NCBI GenBank assembly: GCA_001282665.1
Contig: LN874944.1
Span: 359,732-423,731 of the forward strand
Length of the DNA: 64,000 nucleotides
Reading direction: 5' to 3'
DNA from: Clostridiales bacterium mt11
Lineage (GTDB): Bacteria > Bacillota > Clostridia > Tissierellales > Tepidimicrobiaceae
The notes under the pieces: model-generated
Told to the model about the DNA's origin: nothing
Database searches by the model: none
The model's input: only the letters and a program-made list of their open reading frames with translations
Part shown: in pieces, positions 27,519-36,827 of the stretch
Layout of the letters: every line of letters begins with the position of its first letter
How positions within the stretch are numbered: the stretch's first letter is position 1
Made by a program: the position numbers and the translations under genes

Positions 27519-28082
27519 ATGGCTATAATTTTGCAAACGAAATATACTTTGAGCATAGGAGAATTAATAATTGAGTCAGCTAAAATTGAAGAAGCAGAAA
27601 GAATAATTTCATTTATTAAAGAAGTTGAAAACGAAACTGAATTTTTAATGAGAGAACCTGGAGAATTTGATATGAGTATAGAAGATGAAATAAAGTTTAT
27701 TGAAAGTAAAATAAATAATGATAAGGAAATTTTTCTTACTGCAAAGATTAATGGAGATATTGTAGGAACATTGGGTTTTTCCACTAGTCCTTTAAAAAGA
27801 TATCAACATAGAGGTCAGTTTGGAATATCAATATTAAAGAAATTCTGGAATTATGGTATAGGAAGTAAATTAATAGAAACGATGATAAATTGGGCAGACA
27901 GTAATAATTTCTTAAAAATTTGTCTTGAGGTAGATTCCAATAATGAAAAGGCTATAAAATTATACCAAAAGTTTGGATTTAAACAAGAAGGATTTTTAAA
28001 GTTTGATAAATACTTGGGAAAAGGAGTATATGTAGATTCTATTATTATGTCAAGAATTAATATGCATAATTTCAATGAATAA
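27519..28082 (+). CDS. GNAT family N-acetyltransferase
   Basis: 187 residues. The start is the inner ATG 27519, because AAGGAGG lies 8 bases before it; an upstream ATG at 27465 has none. Contains ETEFLMREPGEFDMS, then YQHRGQFGISILKKFWNYGIGSKLIETMINWADSN and the NNEKAIKLYQKFGFKQEG motif characteristic of YhhY/SpeG-like GNATs. G-I-G-S provides the acetyl-CoA loop. Substrate unknown. Confidence 0.8.
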   Translation: MAIILQTKYTLSIGELIIESAKIEEAERIISFIKEVENETEFLMREPGEFDMSIEDEIKFIESKINNDKEIFLTAKINGDIVGTLGFSTSPLKRYQHRGQFGISILKKFWNYGIGSKLIETMINWADSNNFLKICLEVDSNNEKAIKLYQKFGFKQEGFLKFDKYLGKGVYVDSIIMSRINMHNFNE

Positions 28083-28310
28083 ATTTATATAAGAGATATG
28101 TAGTAAACTTAAAATGAAAATAGACAAAAATCGGTTCAAAAAGTATGTTTTGAGGATTATAAAGAGAAAAAGATGAATACTTTTAAAATGGAGATATTGA
28201 TAATACTACTATTGCAAAGCATTTTCTTAAGAAGTTTGGTATAAGATGATAAAGGAACAACAAGTTAACCAGTTTTGTTATGGGAAAAACCATATAGAAT
28301 TAAAAAATTT

Positions 28311-28368
28311 AAAGGGAGGTCGAAATATTAACAAAAGTTATAGATATATTTCGACTTCCCTTTATTTT
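28311..28368. terminator. Bidirectional terminator hairpin
   Basis: Arms aaagggaggtcgaaatat (28311-28328) and atatttcgacttcccttt (28346-28363), 17-base loop, T-rich on both sides. Eight bases after the stop of the minus-strand membrane protein. Confidence 0.75.
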
Positions 28369-28376
28369 ATACGATA

Positions 28377-30608
28377 TTATTGTGCATCATTTATCAACAT
28401 TCCTAAAGGTATAAATAAATAGCTTAGTATTAAAGCTGCTGCTATCGTACCCGTATCATTAAAGAGAAAGATAGCCAATCCACCAAATAAGATTACGATA
28501 AACCCTTTAAACAAATTCGGATAGCTTTCATGGGCTTTTGTTAAAAATTCATTTTTACGTCTATATAATAAAACCATTAATAAAACTTGTAAAAATAAAA
28601 TTATATTCCAAGAAGCATGGATTAAATTCCAAAAGAGTTGACCTAATTTGGAACCAATTATTTCAAATAATTTACTCCAACCGCCTGTTACTAAAGATTC
28701 CAATGCCTTCCCTGCATGAGTAGGGTTTGGATTAAATAGTGCATCTAATGCAGCCACTCCCATAATTCCTATAACGACTCCAATGCCTATAATCATTAGC
28801 TTTTTAAAGGAAATTTTCTTATCGAAGATTGTCATTAGAGCTAGTAAAGTAATCAACATGGCTGATAGCGTTCCCCCCATATTAGCGCCGAAAAAAGGAC
28901 TGAGGGCTACTATTACCAAAGACATATAAATAGCTGTAAATATGGCCATAATAGGCTTGTTAATTTTATATAGATGAAATAATGAAAAAATAGCTAATAA
29001 AGTAGAACCTAACAATATACCCATATAATCATTACCTATTCCATAGAACCTACCGCCTGCTATGGCATCAGATCCTAATGGAGAAATAATCATCAATTTT
29101 TCTATAAAATAAATGTCTATTAAGAGCAATATACTAGTTGCAAATCCTAAGACGGTCATGGTCATTAATTTTTCACTAAATAGTTTATTTAAAATATAGG
29201 CTATAATAAAAGCACCGCCAAATACATAGAAAAGATCGAAGATTATGGATTTATAGCCAAATAGTGAAACTGTCATCATCGTTAAAGGTACCGCCATTAC
29301 TGTCAAACTTAAATAGTTAAGAATTTTTTTAGGAATTCCATTCCATTTTGTAAACCTAGGTAAATAAAATCCAACTAATGCTATACCTACTAAAACAATA
29401 AAAGTCCAATGAAAAATACTGCGATATTTCCTTAAATATAAAAATTTTGCTTGATTATCAAGTAGAACCTGTGTAGGATTCTCATTGCTTATTATTTGCA
29501 TTGGTTCCCCAATAAAGCTTTTAGGTTCAGTAATTCCAAAAAAATTAAGGATAGTAGGTGCAAAATCGAAATTGGTAACCAATCCTTCCCTACGAGTTGT
29601 ACTTGAGATTAAGAGCCCCTTTTCTGTATTAGTACCCGACATAATTACAGGAGTCAATCCAAAGTTGCCTTGATTTACCATTTCCCTTGAAGGATTAGGA
29701 GCTATAACCATAAATAAGGTTTTTTCCAGGTCAACTTTTTTAATAACTTCACCAAGGAATGAATCAGCTCTCTCAATAGCGTTAATTTTCTGTTCTTCCC
29801 TGATAAGGTCTGTAGTCAATCGGTCTGTTCTTTGTATCCTTCCAGTATCTCCATAATCTATAAATAGCATATCTACATTGGGTAAAATACGGTCTACTTC
29901 TTCTAATAATCTTTTTTGATCTAACTTGATTCCCCCTAAAACATTAGGATCAGCAGTTAATAAATTGGAGCCTATAGAACCAAAAGGAATTACACCATTT
30001 TCATCCATAGCTAACATGGTGACTTCTCTAGCTGGTGTATTCAAATCACTATTTCCTGCAATCCCAACTACAATACCTTTTTCCTTAGCAATTTTCCCTA
30101 GAAGTCCAACTTGATTGTTAGGGGTGACATCTAAAGCCGTTCTTTCAATATCTCCAATGGCAACATTTATTATCTCACCATCTGGAGGGGTTTTGCCCGT
30201 ATATAATCTATAAAGATCACTTGCTTTGATATCTTCGGATACTGAGTTATAGTCTAATAGTGGATAAAATTCGTTCCTTCCGAAAGCTAATCCACCTTGA
30301 GTTGATGCTAACGTTCTTACACCCATACCCAAGCTAAGATAGACACTTCCTCTATTGGCTAAACTGGACTTTGCTCGCGTATTCATAAGGGCTATAGCTC
30401 CGCTTTCTAATAGCATTTCCATATTTGGAGTATTGCTATTAAGTAATTCCTCTAAACTTACCTCATCTAATACTAATATAATGGCTTTTTTGTCTTCGAT
30501 TCCATTGGAAGTGGCTTCCGATTTAGAAATTGGTATACCTAAAACTAAACATACCGCTAAAACTAAACTCAATGTATATTTAAAGATAGTTTTACAACTT
30601 CTTTGCAA
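28377..30608 (-). CDS. Large membrane protein with alkaline-phosphatase-like ectodomain
   Basis: 743 residues. Signal peptide 1-32 (ends SKSEAT), an exported domain of about 370 residues with the fold pattern of the alkaline phosphatase/sulfatase superfamily (AIILVLDEVSLEELL as first metal-site strand, then NTPNMEMLLESGAIAL, DMLFIDYGD, VTNFDFAPTILNFFGI), then ten or eleven transmembrane helices from about 400 to the end. The D-H-G-type metal motif of the superfamily is replaced by IAPNPSRE, so the phosphatase site may be dead or altered. Single gene with terminator. Role unknown; a cell-envelope function is likely. The GNAT genes upstream on the other strand are unrelated. Confidence 0.6.
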   Translation of the reverse strand: MQRSCKTIFKYTLSLVLAVCLVLGIPISKSEATSNGIEDKKAIILVLDEVSLEELLNSNTPNMEMLLESGAIALMNTRAKSSLANRGSVYLSLGMGVRTLASTQGGLAFGRNEFYPLLDYNSVSEDIKASDLYRLYTGKTPPDGEIINVAIGDIERTALDVTPNNQVGLLGKIAKEKGIVVGIAGNSDLNTPAREVTMLAMDENGVIPFGSIGSNLLTADPNVLGGIKLDQKRLLEEVDRILPNVDMLFIDYGDTGRIQRTDRLTTDLIREEQKINAIERADSFLGEVIKKVDLEKTLFMVIAPNPSREMVNQGNFGLTPVIMSGTNTEKGLLISSTTRREGLVTNFDFAPTILNFFGITEPKSFIGEPMQIISNENPTQVLLDNQAKFLYLRKYRSIFHWTFIVLVGIALVGFYLPRFTKWNGIPKKILNYLSLTVMAVPLTMMTVSLFGYKSIIFDLFYVFGGAFIIAYILNKLFSEKLMTMTVLGFATSILLLIDIYFIEKLMIISPLGSDAIAGGRFYGIGNDYMGILLGSTLLAIFSLFHLYKINKPIMAIFTAIYMSLVIVALSPFFGANMGGTLSAMLITLLALMTIFDKKISFKKLMIIGIGVVIGIMGVAALDALFNPNPTHAGKALESLVTGGWSKLFEIIGSKLGQLFWNLIHASWNIILFLQVLLMVLLYRRKNEFLTKAHESYPNLFKGFIVILFGGLAIFLFNDTGTIAAALILSYLFIPLGMLINDAQ

Positions 30609-31070
30609 TTTAATGTTCCTCCCTTAAAGTAATTTCCATAAGACAACCTAATAGGTTAAAATGAAAATTAACATGATAGTTAAGGCTATAGCCCTTATTT
30701 TAAGATTATTGTCTTTAAAGTTATCTAGATTTCAGCTTGCTTATATTAAGATAAAAAAATATCTTGAATCTAATAAATCAAGACATTCATTTTCGCCTTA
30801 TAATCTTCTAGAATCATTTGAACAACTTAAATATAGATTCATATTAGCACAAAATAATTCACATTTCAACTTATTATTTATAATTAGAGTTTCTCCATTT
30901 TTGATAAAATTAAAAACCAATTTATAAAAAATATTTATGGAACAAAACCTATATAAGCATTTGTAAAGATTATGAAATATTATACCAAGTTTATCCTCAT
31001 TATTATGAGGCCTCTTTTAGGAAATGTTGATTTTTTAATCTATTGAAATAACTCAATATTAATATAGTTC
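30609..31070. other. Gap with no gene seen
   Basis: Only AT-rich sequence; an 88-codon plus-strand frame (30661-30927) has no ribosome binding site and no protein-like composition. A weak hairpin cctcattattatgagg is at 30994-31009. TTGACA at 31071-31076 may be the -35 of the next gene. Confidence 0.45.
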
Positions 31071-31150
31071 TTGACATAAAAATTTTATTCAATTAGGCTT
31101 ATGGTATGGGTTGACGTCGACTCCTAAAATAAAAATAGGAGAGTGAAAAT

Positions 31151-32152
31151 ATGTATCATTCAAGATGGAAAGACAGCCATTATGAAGCAGGACTGCATTA
31201 TGGAAATATACTATATAAAAAAGGAATTAATCCTATGAACAACATAGCTATAAATGATGAAAGAAAAGAATTTGCGTTAAAGTGTCTACCAATTTATGAG
31301 AAATTCTATCCGGAAATAGTTGAAGAGATAAGGGGTATGGCAGATGGATTACAAATTGATTATATGGATATAGCAAGCTTTCTTTTTACTATGTATTGTT
31401 TCGTATTCCATAATAAATGTTCCTGTTTAGCCTTTTCTTATAAGGGAAAAACCGTCTTTGCTCGAAATAGTGATTTTATTGTGAGTATAGAAAAATTATG
31501 TGATAGTGCTTATTATAGGCTTAAAGGGGCTTATTCATTTATTGGAAATACAACTGCATGGACGGAAATGGAAGATGGCATCAATGAATATGGACTGGCA
31601 GTTGGTCTGACTTTTATTTATCCCATAGAAATAAAGCCCGGATTTAATGCGGGAATGCTTGTTAGATATATTTTAGAGAAATGTAAAACCACAGAGGAAG
31701 CTATTCGAGTATTGAAAAAACTTCCTATTGCTTCACCACAAACCATTACATTGGCAGACAAAGCTGGAAATATTGTAGTTGTTGAATGTAATTGCCATAG
31801 GGTTGTTGTCTTAGCTCCAAAACAAGGAAAAAACTATGTTTTTACAACTAATCATTTTGTATCCGAGGAAATGGGAAAATATCAAGTTGAAGGTGTTGAT
31901 GACGCACATTCTCATGAAAGATATGAAACATTAGTAAAGGCATTTGCAAACAACAAAGATTATTCTTTAGATTTTGCAAGAAATCTTTTGTCTGGACAGA
32001 TGGGATTCATGTGTCAATATGACCGTAAGAAAGGGCTCGATACCGTTTGGTCGTCAATATATGATTTAACCGAGGGTACAGTTTTGAGAGTTGAAGGAAA
32101 TCCTTCAAGAAAAGCATTTAAACAGGATAATAGACTTAAATTCATAAGATGA
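31151..32152 (+). CDS. C45 family peptidase / linear amide hydrolase
   Basis: 333 residues of the acyl-CoA:6-APA acyltransferase (AAT) branch of Ntn hydrolases. N-terminal YEAGLHYGNIL, then the probable processing and catalytic site NKCSCLAFSYKGKTVFARNSDF near residues 94-115 (one of two Cys), the GINEYGLAVGLTF loop and TTNHFVSEEMG. The precursor would cleave itself to expose an N-terminal Cys. Bacterial relatives hydrolyse amides including penicillins, N-acyl amino acids and quorum signals; substrate unknown. AGGAG precedes the ATG. Confidence 0.8.
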   Translation: MYHSRWKDSHYEAGLHYGNILYKKGINPMNNIAINDERKEFALKCLPIYEKFYPEIVEEIRGMADGLQIDYMDIASFLFTMYCFVFHNKCSCLAFSYKGKTVFARNSDFIVSIEKLCDSAYYRLKGAYSFIGNTTAWTEMEDGINEYGLAVGLTFIYPIEIKPGFNAGMLVRYILEKCKTTEEAIRVLKKLPIASPQTITLADKAGNIVVVECNCHRVVVLAPKQGKNYVFTTNHFVSEEMGKYQVEGVDDAHSHERYETLVKAFANNKDYSLDFARNLLSGQMGFMCQYDRKKGLDTVWSSIYDLTEGTVLRVEGNPSRKAFKQDNRLKFIR

Positions 32153-32420
32153 AAAATTTAGAGTAGAAAAATACAAAGTCATTAAATTAAAATCTTGATG
32201 ACTCTGTATCTTTCTACAATTAATGAAAATACAGTATGGTTTGGATAACTGTATCTGTTTAATATGATATCAAAAAAAGTGAGGTATAGCTGAAAATAGT
32301 CGGTATGTATTATGGAGAGTGAAGTTAAATTCACAAAAGTGAGTACTCGCTATTATTTTGTATTAGTTCAAAACAAGATCGTTAAAAAATATCAAAGTTT
32401 AAGTTGAAGTTATTGTAAGT
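32153..32420. other. Gap between the C45 amidase and the chemoreceptor remnant
   Basis: No start or recognised fragment. The region is leader or decayed sequence. Confidence 0.4.
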
Positions 32421-32675
32421 CTTTTAGTAAAATTATCAGATAATATAATATCAGTTTTAGATGTGTCTGAAAAATTATATAAAGCTAAGGATAAGATAAT
32501 AACATCCATGAGTGAAATAGTAGAAGGAGTAGAGAAAACTTCTGCTATTACCTAAGAAGCAACGGTTTATGCTGAAGAACAAACTAATATGACAAAAGGA
32601 GTGTTAGACTTATCAACTGATTTGAATAATATATCTGGGAATCTAAAAGAGGCAGTTAATAGTTTTAAAATTTAA
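32421..32675 (+). pseudogene. Methyl-accepting chemotaxis protein C-terminal remnant
   Basis: A reading frame of 84 codons without a start ends in VNSFKI stop. It matches the signalling tail of chemoreceptors, including EGVEKTSAIT followed by an in-frame TAA (at the position of the usual E-E-A-S) and then ATVYAEEQTNMTKGVLDLS. The stop and missing 5' half show decay. Confidence 0.6.
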
Positions 32676-32878
32676 TATAAATAAACAAGAAAAAGATGTA
32701 TTAAAATAAAAACTTGATATAGCTTTTTTTATACAATTAAAAATAGGAAAAGCATAAATAAATAGCTAAAATATAAAGTTAATTTGAATTAATAATAAGA
32801 TTTCCTATACTATTAATATAGGTAGTATAATAAGAGCATATTAAAAGATAAAAAATCATATAAAATTTGGAGGGAGCT

Positions 32879-33457
32879 ATGGTATTTCAAAGTGCTGCAA
32901 TTATAATTTTAGTAAGCTTTTATGCCATTTATATTGGGAAAATGATAAGTCAGAGAAAAAGGGGTATTCAGACAGACCAAATTGCTAGAGGGAAAAAAGA
33001 AAGGAAGTTAATGCTGGTTGAAATTTTCATGAAGATTGCAACATATAGTATTGTAATTATTGAAATCATAAGTATACTTATGAATACTACAAATATGCCA
33101 AATGGGATTAGGATTATTGGAATATGCTTTGGGATAATAGGAGTTATAATTTTTGGACTAGCTGTATTTACAATGGAAGATAGCTGGAGGGCAGGAATTC
33201 CAGAAAATGATAAGACCACAATTGTAACTCAAGGAATATACAGCTTAAGTAGAAATCCTGCATTTTTAGGATTTGATTTAGTTTATATAGGTATATTGTG
33301 TGCATTTTTTAATTGGATACTTTTTTTCTTTACAATACTTTCAATTCTTATGTTGCATCTACAGATCTTACAAGAGGAAAGGTTCTTGCCAACAGTATTT
33401 GGTGATGATTATATAGAATATTCCAGAAAGGTATGCAGGTATATAGGAAGAAAATGA
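32879..33457 (+). CDS. Isoprenylcysteine carboxyl methyltransferase-family membrane protein
   Basis: 192 residues from ATG 32879, five bases after the GGAGGG ribosome binding site. About five transmembrane helices with the ICMT/PEMT C-terminal signature GIYSLSRNPAFLGFDLVYIGI, then LQILQEERFLPTVFGDDYIEYSRKV near the end, which binds S-adenosylmethionine. Bacterial members methylate lipids or small substrates; no prenylated protein is expected here. Function beyond methyl transfer is unknown. A terminator follows at 33491. Confidence 0.8.
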   Translation: MVFQSAAIIILVSFYAIYIGKMISQRKRGIQTDQIARGKKERKLMLVEIFMKIATYSIVIIEIISILMNTTNMPNGIRIIGICFGIIGVIIFGLAVFTMEDSWRAGIPENDKTTIVTQGIYSLSRNPAFLGFDLVYIGILCAFFNWILFFFTILSILMLHLQILQEERFLPTVFGDDYIEYSRKVCRYIGRK

Positions 33458-33490
33458 AAACAACTTTTTAATTTAATATTAATAGGTAAT

Positions 33491-33527
33491 ATAGACTGTC
33501 TTAATATTTTGAGACAGTCTATATTAT
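33491..33527 (+). terminator. Intrinsic terminator
   Basis: Stem atagactgtct / agacagtctat (33491-33501 and 33512-33522), 10-base loop and an AT-rich tail (ATTATAAT), 34 bases after the methyltransferase stop. Confidence 0.65.
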
Positions 33528-33710
33528 AATCAATACGATGAATCTGTATATTTTTTGTATATATTATTAAAGAATATATTACTATAATAACTACAAGAAC
33601 AATATACTAACCAATAAAACTTTATTTAACTTTTTGAGTCAAATACATCTGTTTAAAATCTAATATTTTGGACAAATTAATCTTTATTTAGTACTATTAT
33701 ATATATAATA

Positions 33711-33724
33711 GACATAGTGATGTC
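33711..33724. promoter_or_regulatory. Candidate GntR operator before its own gene
   Basis: GACATAGTGATGTC is a perfect 5-4-5 inverted repeat starting one base after a TATAAT -10 box (33704-33709). The same motif with one change recurs at 34607-34620 before the SDR gene, as expected for autoregulation plus target control. Confidence 0.65.
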
Positions 33725-33747
33725 GTATATAAAAGTGGGGTGAAGAA

Positions 33748-34497
33748 ATGCCTAGAGAATATAGTTTAGATAAAAACTCAGAAATTCCTTTATATTCTCA
33801 ATTAAAAAGTGATATTATAGCTAGGATTAATAGTGGAGAATATGAAGCTGGATATAAATTGCCTTCTGAAAAAGAACTGATGAATTTATTTGATGTCAGT
33901 AGAACAACTGTAAGACAGGCAGTGGATATATTGGTAAGAGAAGGTTACTTGGAAATTAAACGTGGAGTAGGAACTTTCGTTAAGAAGCAGAAAAAATACA
34001 ACATTTGGGAATTGGAAGAATTAAGAAGTTTTGAAGATGAGGCTCTTAGGCAAGGGCTAGAAACTAGAACAGAAGAGTTAAATGTGAATATAGTAGACTT
34101 AAATGGAGAACTAAGCAACATATTTGGAGATAAATATGATAAGTTTTATAGATTAATTAGACTTAGGTATTTAGAAGATGAGCCATCGGTATTAGTAGAT
34201 ACCTATGTTCCCTATGATATAGCACCAGATTTAGGTAAGTATAATTTTTCAGAAGTATCCTTATTTGCCACATTAAAAAAAGATTATAATGTAATAATAA
34301 ATTATGCTAAAAAAACTTTTAGAGCAATAAATGCAAGTAAAAACGATGCTGAACTTTTAAAGATAAAAGAAGGAACAGCTATACAATTAGTTAAAACTAT
34401 AACATATAATGATTTAGATGAGCCTTTTGAGTACTCTATTTCCAGAGATAGAGGAGATATGACTAGATTTAGTGCAATTCTGAAATATAAAAGTTAA
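33748..34497 (+). CDS. GntR-family (HutC/UTRA) transcriptional regulator
   Basis: 249 residues. N-terminal winged helix (IPLYSQLKSDIIARINSG, then DVSRTTVRQAVDILVREGYLE and KRGVGTFV) and a C-terminal UTRA sensor domain of about 150 residues that typically binds a phosphorylated sugar or amino sugar. ATG is preceded by GGGGTGAAG. Its proposed operator is just upstream of its own start and again before the following SDR-PTS operon, so it likely represses these until a sugar phosphate is present. Confidence 0.88.
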   Translation: MPREYSLDKNSEIPLYSQLKSDIIARINSGEYEAGYKLPSEKELMNLFDVSRTTVRQAVDILVREGYLEIKRGVGTFVKKQKKYNIWELEELRSFEDEALRQGLETRTEELNVNIVDLNGELSNIFGDKYDKFYRLIRLRYLEDEPSVLVDTYVPYDIAPDLGKYNFSEVSLFATLKKDYNVIINYAKKTFRAINASKNDAELLKIKEGTAIQLVKTITYNDLDEPFEYSISRDRGDMTRFSAILKYKS

Positions 34498-34523
34498 TAT
34501 GTTTATGATAGAAGTCTTTACTG

Positions 34524-34550
34524 CCTTTACTTTATAGTAAAGGTTTTTTT
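34524..34550 (+). terminator. Terminator of the gntR-type gene
   Basis: cctttac (34524-34530) tttata gtaaagg (34537-34543) followed by TTTTTTT. It insulates the regulator gene from the operon, which has its own promoter. Confidence 0.85.
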
Positions 34551-34563
34551 ATGTATAAAAGTC

Positions 34564-34591
34564 TTGACAAAAAATCTAGATATAATATAAT
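34564..34591 (+). promoter_or_regulatory. Promoter of the SDR-PTS operon
   Basis: TTGACA (34564-34569), 16-base spacer, TATAAT (34586-34591). The proposed start point coincides with the operator that follows. Confidence 0.75.
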
Positions 34592-34598
34592 AAAAATA

Positions 34599-34620
34599 GA
34601 CATCACGACATAGTGACGTC
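34599..34620. promoter_or_regulatory. Candidate GntR operator at the operon start point
   Basis: GACATCAC followed by GACATAGTGACGTC; the second part is the GACAT-AGTG-ATGTC motif with one mismatch, and the first adds a further half site. It overlaps the expected transcription start, where a repressor would block the polymerase. Confidence 0.65.
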
Positions 34621-34636
34621 GTAAGGAGGTAAAAAA

Positions 34637-35413
34637 ATGAGACTAAAAGATAAAGTAGCTGTAATCACAGGTGGCGGCAGCGGTATAGGAGAAGGTATAT
34701 GTTTAGAATTAGCTAAACAAGGGGCAAAAGTAGCTGTAACAGATGTAAATATAGAAGGAGCAGAGAGAGTAGCTAATGCTATTAAGGAAAACGATGGCAT
34801 TGCTAAAGCCTATAGATTAGATGTTACAAATATGGAGAACATCAAAGAAGTAGGTAATTTAGTTAAGAAGGAGTTTGGATTAGTTGATATTTGGGTTAAT
34901 AGTGCAGGCATATCTATAATAACTCCTTTTTTTGAACATACTGAAGAAATTTGGGACATGACGATGAACATCAATCTAAAGGGGCAATTTTTATGCTGTA
35001 AAGAAGCTATTAGTCAGATGTTAGAAAATGGTGGTGGAAGCATTATAAACATGTCCTCTCAATCAGGTAAAGTGGGGACAAATAATTATCAGGCATACTG
35101 TGCTAGTAAGTTTGGAGTAATAGGATTGACTCAGTCTCTTTCTAAAGAATTTGCTAAAGAAGGAATTAAAGTAAATGCAATTTGTCCAGGTGTAGTTAAT
35201 ACTCCTATGTGGGAGAAACAAGCAGCTGATTATGGAAAAAAGAGAAATTTAAAGGAAGATGAAGTAATGGATTACTTTAGAGGAAAGATTCCAGCTCATC
35301 GAATAGGAACAGTAGAAGACATAGCTAAATTAGTAGTATTTTTATCAACATCAGATTCAGACTATATAACAGGTCAGGCATTAAATGTTAATGGTGGAGA
35401 TTATATGGCTTAA
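34637..35413 (+). CDS. SDR family sugar-alcohol-type dehydrogenase
   Basis: 258 residues. TGGGSGIG cofactor motif, Asp after the second strand (VTD), which favours NAD(H), VNSAG, MSSQSG with catalytic Ser, and YQAYCASK with Tyr-Lys. GGAGG precedes the ATG. It is followed by a PTS of mannitol type and is the only dehydrogenase in the cluster; the usual mannitol-1-phosphate dehydrogenase MtlD belongs to another (long-chain) family. By context it should oxidise the imported hexitol phosphate, as SrlD does for sorbitol-6-phosphate. Confidence 0.78.
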   Translation: MRLKDKVAVITGGGSGIGEGICLELAKQGAKVAVTDVNIEGAERVANAIKENDGIAKAYRLDVTNMENIKEVGNLVKKEFGLVDIWVNSAGISIITPFFEHTEEIWDMTMNINLKGQFLCCKEAISQMLENGGGSIINMSSQSGKVGTNNYQAYCASKFGVIGLTQSLSKEFAKEGIKVNAICPGVVNTPMWEKQAADYGKKRNLKEDEVMDYFRGKIPAHRIGTVEDIAKLVVFLSTSDSDYITGQALNVNGGDYMA

Positions 35414-35444
35414 TTTTTATTAAATAATGGAAGGAGGAAGGTTA

Positions 35445-36827
35445 ATGGATATTAAGGTAAAAATACAGAAATTCGGAGGCTTCCTAGCGGGAATGGTAAT
35501 TCCAAATATAGGAGCTTTTATAGCATGGGGACTTATAACAGCTTTTTTTATCCCTACTGGATGGTTTCCAAATGAACAATTAGGAAGTATGGTTCAACCA
35601 ATGATAAGATTTTTACTACCTATATTAATAGCATTTACAGGTGGTAAAATGATTCATGGTCAAAGAGGAGGAGTAGCAGGGGCTGTTGCTACAATGGGTG
35701 CTATAGTAGGTTCAGATATACCTATGTTTATGGCAGCTATGATTTTAGGACCATTGGGAGCTTTTTGTATTAAAAAGATAGATGAGTTTTTAGAAGGTAA
35801 GGTAAAATCAGGTTTTGAAATGTTAATCAGTAACTTTACCATAGGAATTTTAGGTATGGTATTGGCTATATTTTCATTTAAAATAATAGGACCTATAATA
35901 AATTCAGCAACAAATGTAGCTGTAGCAGGAATAAATGCAATTATAAAGGCTAAGCTATTGCCATTATTAGCAGTTATTATAGAACCAGCAAAAGTTATAT
36001 TCTTAAATAATGCTATAGATCAAGGAATTTTTGTTCCATTAGGTGTTCAAGATATAGCAAAACATGGGCAGACCATATTCTTTATGTTAGTATCAAGTCC
36101 AGCACCAGGAGCAGGAATACTATTAGCATATTCAATGTTTGGAAAAGGAAATAGTAAAAAGTCAGCACCATCAGCATTATTAATTGAATTTATTGGAGGT
36201 ATCCATGAAGTTTACTTCCCATATGTATTGATGAAACCAGTTATGTTTTTAGCAGTAATATTTGGAGGTATAGCTCAGGCATTCATTTGGAATCTAGTTG
36301 GAGCAGGATTGGCAGGGTATCCTCATCCAGGCAGTATAGTATCATTTTTAGTAATGCTACCTAAAGGTGGATTTATTAAAGTTATGTTAGGTATATTAGC
36401 AGGTATATTAGGCTCTTTCTCATTAGCATCATTCTTCTTAAAGGCAGATAAAAGTGAAGAAGATGAAGAAATGGGATTAAGTGATGAAATAAATGATATG
36501 CTAGGCTTAGAAAAAGAAGATTCTGTTTTATTGACAGAAGATATAGATACTATAGTATTTGCTTGTGATGCAGGTATAGGCTCCAGTGCTATGGGAGCAG
36601 GTATTCTAAGAAATAAGATAAAGGAAATAGGTCTTAATATAAAAGTAGAAAATTATGCAGTAGATAATGTACCAGAAGGAATAAAATTAGTAGTTTGCCA
36701 TAAGAATTTATATGATAGAGCAAGAAAAAATCTTCCAAAGGCAAAGATTAGGACAGTAGAATCCTTTTTAAATGATCCAGCTTATGATATCCTTATAGAA
36801 GATCTTAAGAAGGGAGAAGTTAAATAA
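35445..36827 (+). CDS. PTS hexitol transporter subunit IICB (mannitol family)
   Basis: 460 residues from ATG 35445, because AAGGAGG is at 35431-35437. Residues 1-340 are the IIC membrane channel (start GGFLAGMVIPNIGAFIAWGL, GGKMIHGQRGGVAGAVATMG and GGIHEVYFPYVLMKP); 365-460 are the IIB domain with the phosphorylated Cys in FACDAGIGSSAMGAG. The protein passes phosphate from IIA to the incoming sugar alcohol. No IIA is fused; it is the next gene. Mannitol is the usual substrate; other hexitols are possible. Confidence 0.9.
   Translation: MDIKVKIQKFGGFLAGMVIPNIGAFIAWGLITAFFIPTGWFPNEQLGSMVQPMIRFLLPILIAFTGGKMIHGQRGGVAGAVATMGAIVGSDIPMFMAAMILGPLGAFCIKKIDEFLEGKVKSGFEMLISNFTIGILGMVLAIFSFKIIGPIINSATNVAVAGINAIIKAKLLPLLAVIIEPAKVIFLNNAIDQGIFVPLGVQDIAKHGQTIFFMLVSSPAPGAGILLAYSMFGKGNSKKSAPSALLIEFIGGIHEVYFPYVLMKPVMFLAVIFGGIAQAFIWNLVGAGLAGYPHPGSIVSFLVMLPKGGFIKVMLGILAGILGSFSLASFFLKADKSEEDEEMGLSDEINDMLGLEKEDSVLLTEDIDTIVFACDAGIGSSAMGAGILRNKIKEIGLNIKVENYAVDNVPEGIKLVVCHKNLYDRARKNLPKAKIRTVESFLNDPAYDILIEDLKKGEVK

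Noticed and set aside
30661..30927. Plus-strand 88-codon frame between the large membrane protein and the C45 amidase
   Set aside because: No ribosome binding site and low-complexity AT-driven composition.
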